64,000 nt of DNA. Source: Helicoverpa zea (Eukaryota; Arthropoda; Insecta; Lepidoptera; Noctuidae). Below, in pieces: positions 60,246 to 64,000 of this stretch (positions within the stretch are counted from its first letter, which is position 1; every line of letters begins with the position of its first letter). The notes beneath the pieces were generated by a model. It was not told where the DNA came from. It saw only the letters and a list, made by a program, of their open reading frames with translations, and made no database searches. The position numbers were made by a program, and so were the translations under genes. The DNA is taken from assembly GCF_022581195.2 (NCBI RefSeq), contig NC_061456.1, forward strand, positions 2,916,501 through 2,980,500, given 5' to 3'.

Positions 60246-61173
60246 CTTAGTAAAATATATATGGAATTACATTAATTAATATGACACGTTATTGATAACA
60301 CGCGTATGCTCAAGGGACAGTAATTTAAAATAAGTTAGGTAATCCTTGTTTAGTAAAATGAGGAAAGTTCCATGTGCGGTAATCCGTGGCGCCACGCCAC
60401 TGCGATCAAAGTAAATAGGATTGTCCTTGACCTTGCCCAAGACCGTAGCTGCTCTACTTGTCTATTATGCACAGAGTTTCAAAACTTTTGGGAAAGAGTA
60501 CTTAGAACATAGGCTGTGTAGAGGCTTTTATTTTCTCAACAGTGTTGGATCTTTTGGAAGGCGTTTTTGACAACCATTGTTATATTTTATTAGATCATGG
60601 TTTCGTTGTCGAAAGATATACAATATCCATTTGCCAAACCAAACCTGAAAGTGTTGCCCTTTGGACTATGCTGTTAAACAAACAGACATTACAATTATAA
60701 GTTTCAAGTCTTACAACATTATTCATGCATAAATGTATGAAATAAAAATACACAGCAGGAGTCAATGACTCGTCCAGACATTTTCTGTTGGCTTATCAAC
60801 AAAAGAAACTTGTTTTTAAACATAATATGTAGGTACCAATAACATCGTGGTTGGTTTCTTATTTAAAATTCTTGTTACGCTTTCTCATTTCAATTTATAA
60901 ATGGCATTCAAAAATATTTTTTTATTCATATTACATACCTACATAATTTAAATTGTATCATTGTTATTTTGTGGACCTTGTCTGGGAAAGCAAAGGGGTC
61001 TGTGCGGTTAGAGTTTACCTACTGTGCTCTATTATCTATGTCGGTGAAAATGACAGGTTTCAAAACAACTTTTAACTCGATTTATTGTTTTCATTCTAAA
61101 AATCAGTCAAATATCTTGTAAATAACTCGTAAAGGACACATCAAGTATTACGTCGGATGGTTTCATCACCTAA

Positions 61174-61585
61174 GGGTGCGTCCACATCTGGCGAATGCGC
61201 CGCGAATGCGCAGCACGCGAGCCGATCGCGAGCTGTCCGCGAGCTGCGCGCGTGCAGTCACTGCAATAGTTCGGTGCGCCTCTTTAGCGCAACTCACGCA
61301 AGGCTCGTATAGAGCGCGCGAGCGGCGCGCGAGCGGCGCGCGATCTGCGCGCAATCAGTTCTCGCCCTTACAGTTCCGTATATTGGCTCAGTACTATCGA
61401 AGATGGCAGACGTCGCGCGCCGCCTGCGCGCCGCTCGCGTGCGGCGCTTAGGTCGCGCGCGAGCTGCGCGCGGGCGGCGCAGAAGCGGCGCACGAACAAA
61501 AATGCACGCGCGCAGCTCGCGAACAGCTCGCGATCGGCTCGCGTGCTGCGCATTCGCGGCGCATTCGCCAGATGTGGACGCACCC
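61174..61585. mobile_element. GC-rich 412-bp MITE, PIF/Harbinger-like
   Basis: Terminal inverted repeats of about 90 bp begin GGGTGCGTCCACATCTGGCG on both strands and continue through GAATGCGCCGCGAATGCGC and ACGCGAGCCGATCGCGAGCTG almost unchanged. TAA flanks both ends (61171-61173, 61586-61588), which matches the TWA target of PIF/Harbinger. The interior is packed with GCGCGCGAGC-like runs. The middle (about 61365-61405) is unrelated lower-GC text. Overlapping open frames on both strands are a by-product of the low stop-codon density. Confidence 0.8.
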
Positions 61586-64000
61586 TAATAGTACAAATAA
61601 ATACTATATGGGTACCTTTATTGTTTTTATGACTAGCAATAAATAAGAATAAGTAGCTGTCATAAGCGTCATACTGTTTAACTTCTAGGTACTAAGTATA
61701 CCCCAGACCGTTTAGCGGGGCAGTGGACAAATGTTGTCAGTCAGTACCTACAAACAACGCTATTTTCCCTAGAAAACTGACAGCTGTCAACTGTACAAAA
61801 TATTCTGTATTTACCCTAATAGATACCTACGACTAGAAAGGTACTAAACCAAGTACCAACGTATGACACAAAGTACACGGCAATTACTTAGGTGCCTACC
61901 TACTATAAATTATTATCATTAACTTCGTCGATATTTATTGCCAACCTACTCCTCAATGTGTGTCAGTAGTGAGCCAACGAACATCTGGCTTTCCCAGCCT
62001 ATGCTGGAGTTCTGGATAATATAATCCTAGAAATGATACTACTGATATGATTTAGCCAGAATTTGCGTACATAAATAAGTCTGTTATACTGTTTCGTGGT
62101 GAAACGTAACGTAAACCTGTCTATTAATTGAGAACCATGGAAGATGCTTAGACATAGACTATACTCAATAAAACACAGATGCAAAATTTCTTCGAACTCA
62201 ACCTTGTAGTCTTAATGATTGTAAAGCAACGTAATTTGGCACCTTCAGCTACAACATCACTTTTTAAAACTATGTACCTATTTGTTTATTATACTTGAGT
62301 TAAATAGGTAAGCATATTAAAATTTTGTTTTAAAATGGCTATAAAATTTCCACAAACTCGTAACATTTAAAAATAGACAAACTAAAGACAAAGAAAGGAC
62401 AAAATAAAAGAATTACAGACCAATAAAATGAAAGAAACAAATATTTAATTATTATTTGTAATTCCAATACCTTTTTAAAGTGAGTTGCAGTCAGAACCGC
62501 CATGGTCAGAACTGTGAAGTCTTTTATTTTTATTAGATAATTTGGGAAAACCTATTTATTTTTAATAATCTATTCCAAAACCGTAAGTCGTTTCCTTTTA
62601 CATACAAACAACAAATTCCACGATTTATAAAACCCACTGATTTTCGGGGAAAATCATACATTCCTTAAAATGGTGACTCATAGATACTCATAGTTTTTTT
62701 TACGTTCGCTAAAAGAGATCATAAATTATCAAGCCATTAACATCGATTGCACAATCAAGATGTTACGTATAGTTTTAGCTAATAATAATAGCATCGAAAG
62801 TGAATTTAAATCCGAACGTGATTTCGTTAGACGAGTAAGAAGAAAGCACTCAGAAACCCGCCTAGAATTGGCAAGCCGCATTAATTTTACAGCAAATCAA
62901 GGATGTTTTAAAAAAAAAAAGAGCAATATTTCTCTTTTCCATATCAACGTAGATATTACGTTTATAGACAAGGTTCACAACTTGCTAAAATACCACCCAC
63001 AGGTATACGGGTAGTATGATAAAATGATAGCGATTCTATTTTCTATTTGAAATTGACATCTGTCAATGTCAATCTATGTTTTAGAGATCCCTCCCCAAAG
63101 ACAATAAACAAATGGAAGTATGTAAATGGTTCCTATCATGTCCTAAGTTTATGCCGAATCTTTCTTGACATTGTATTCCGCCTTCTGCTACAAAAAGTCA
63201 TCAGCCAGTGACGTTATCTGTACACTGAAAGGTTAAAAAAATCGTAACCACATTTCCTAATATTCATTCTACCTATATTTATAAAATGTCACGTACCTAG
63301 ACCTACTCACTTGTGACGTGAGTTATCATCACGTAGTCCCATCTGTATTTGCTTACTTTACCTAAGCTGTTAGCACTTACGTTTCGTGTTGTTAAATTAA
63401 ATCTTATCTATGACAAAACTCAAGGTTGAGGAAATTTTTGCGTTTCGTCGAACGAGTTGCCCGAAAAGAGGCAGCGAAGACGTTCTTAATTTAAACCTAC
63501 AGTACTGCGTACATAGCATAGCTTTGTCATATAGTACTGGGACACAATGTGTCAGGGTAGGGCTTAAAAGTTGAAGATAGTATTACAAAAGAGTTCCGTA
63601 GCAAGAGAAAAGTAATGAAATAAAATGAAGCTCAGTTTATCCCACAGTGCTGGCACTCACCGCCGCGTCATAAAACAGATAACGTATCAAATGAGACATA
63701 ACACTTCTCTGAACTAGAAATAAATGCATCCTTGAATCGATTGTCTAGATAAGACTTGATTAATAAACGGAACACTTATGTTTCACAATTTAATTGGATA
63801 TTTTAATATTTTCAAACTATTCTCTACTATATGAACCTACCCTCTATAACAAAGTAGTACTATGGTTGTATCTGCCTAGATACGATGTACCGAAAAGGTC
63901 CATACCATAGCACTGTTGTCCATTCATATTGTTCTGTCAGTGGCGCTACCCATCTATTGTTTAAACATGTCCAGAATATATTATTAGCAATGAAGCCTAT

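Larger units (their letters stand above)
59350..64000 (+). other. Probable RhoU first intron (to window end)
   Basis: A canonical donor opens at 59350, and no exon coding for switch II (DTAGQ) was recognised on the plus strand up to 64000. It contains a SINE-like patch, a LINE tail and the GC-rich MITE listed separately. The open frame at 62760-63014 has no motif and is probably chance. Confidence 0.5.

Noticed and set aside
61166..61588. Several overlapping Arg/Ala-rich open frames on both strands
   Set aside because: They lie entirely within the GC-rich MITE, where stop codons are rare, and mirror each other through the inverted repeats.

Overview
This is AT-rich eukaryotic nuclear DNA with short coding exons, GT-AG introns and dense transposon remnants. 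It is most likely from a moth or butterfly (Lepidoptera). That placement rests on three things I recognise rather than computed: insect-type calreticulin and nucleostemin gene structures, several dispersed repeats I associate with lepidopteran genomes (e.g. the 'ggcctgtgcccgcagtggga' type tail near 60.2 kb), and the base composition. No database search was run.

Layout. 1-40 kb has no conserved host gene that I could recognise. It is an accessory landscape of repeats: two copies of an ORF1-type retroelement (about 6.6-7.2 kb, and an intact copy at about 15.9-17.5 kb), a near-perfect 153-bp inverted repeat (22.9-23.3 kb), several LINE 3' fragments, a 675-bp palindromic MITE (28.0-28.6 kb), a TIR element carrying two inward-pointing gene starts, one of them a THAP domain (28.8-29.8 kb), and a four-level nest of transposons (33.3-39.9 kb: hAT containing an RTE-type LINE, which contains a pogo-like element and a jockey/CR1-like fragment; the pogo element contains another LINE fragment). 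A GC-rich patch at 24.3-24.8 kb may be the promoter and first exon of a minus-strand gene lying to the left.

40-64 kb is the genic part. From left to right: a small four-exon gene on the plus strand for a predicted secreted 106-aa protein that I do not recognise (40.66-42.48 kb); calreticulin on the minus strand, seven exons, ending in HDEL (43.27-48.22 kb), tail-to-tail with the small gene; nucleostemin (Ns1/GNL3-type circularly permuted GTPase) on the minus strand, nine exons, 577 aa (51.76-56.99 kb); and, divergent from it, the first coding exon of a RhoU/Wrch-type GTPase on the plus strand (58.54-59.35 kb), whose remaining exons were not found before the window ends. All reconstructed exon joins keep phase.

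Functionally, calreticulin acts in ER protein folding and calcium storage, nucleostemin in nucleolar ribosome assembly, and RhoU in actin/adhesion signalling. They are ordinary neighbours, not a pathway. The most novel items are the small secreted gene, the ORF1-only retroelement family, the two-gene THAP element, and a LINE flanked by about 253-bp direct repeats.
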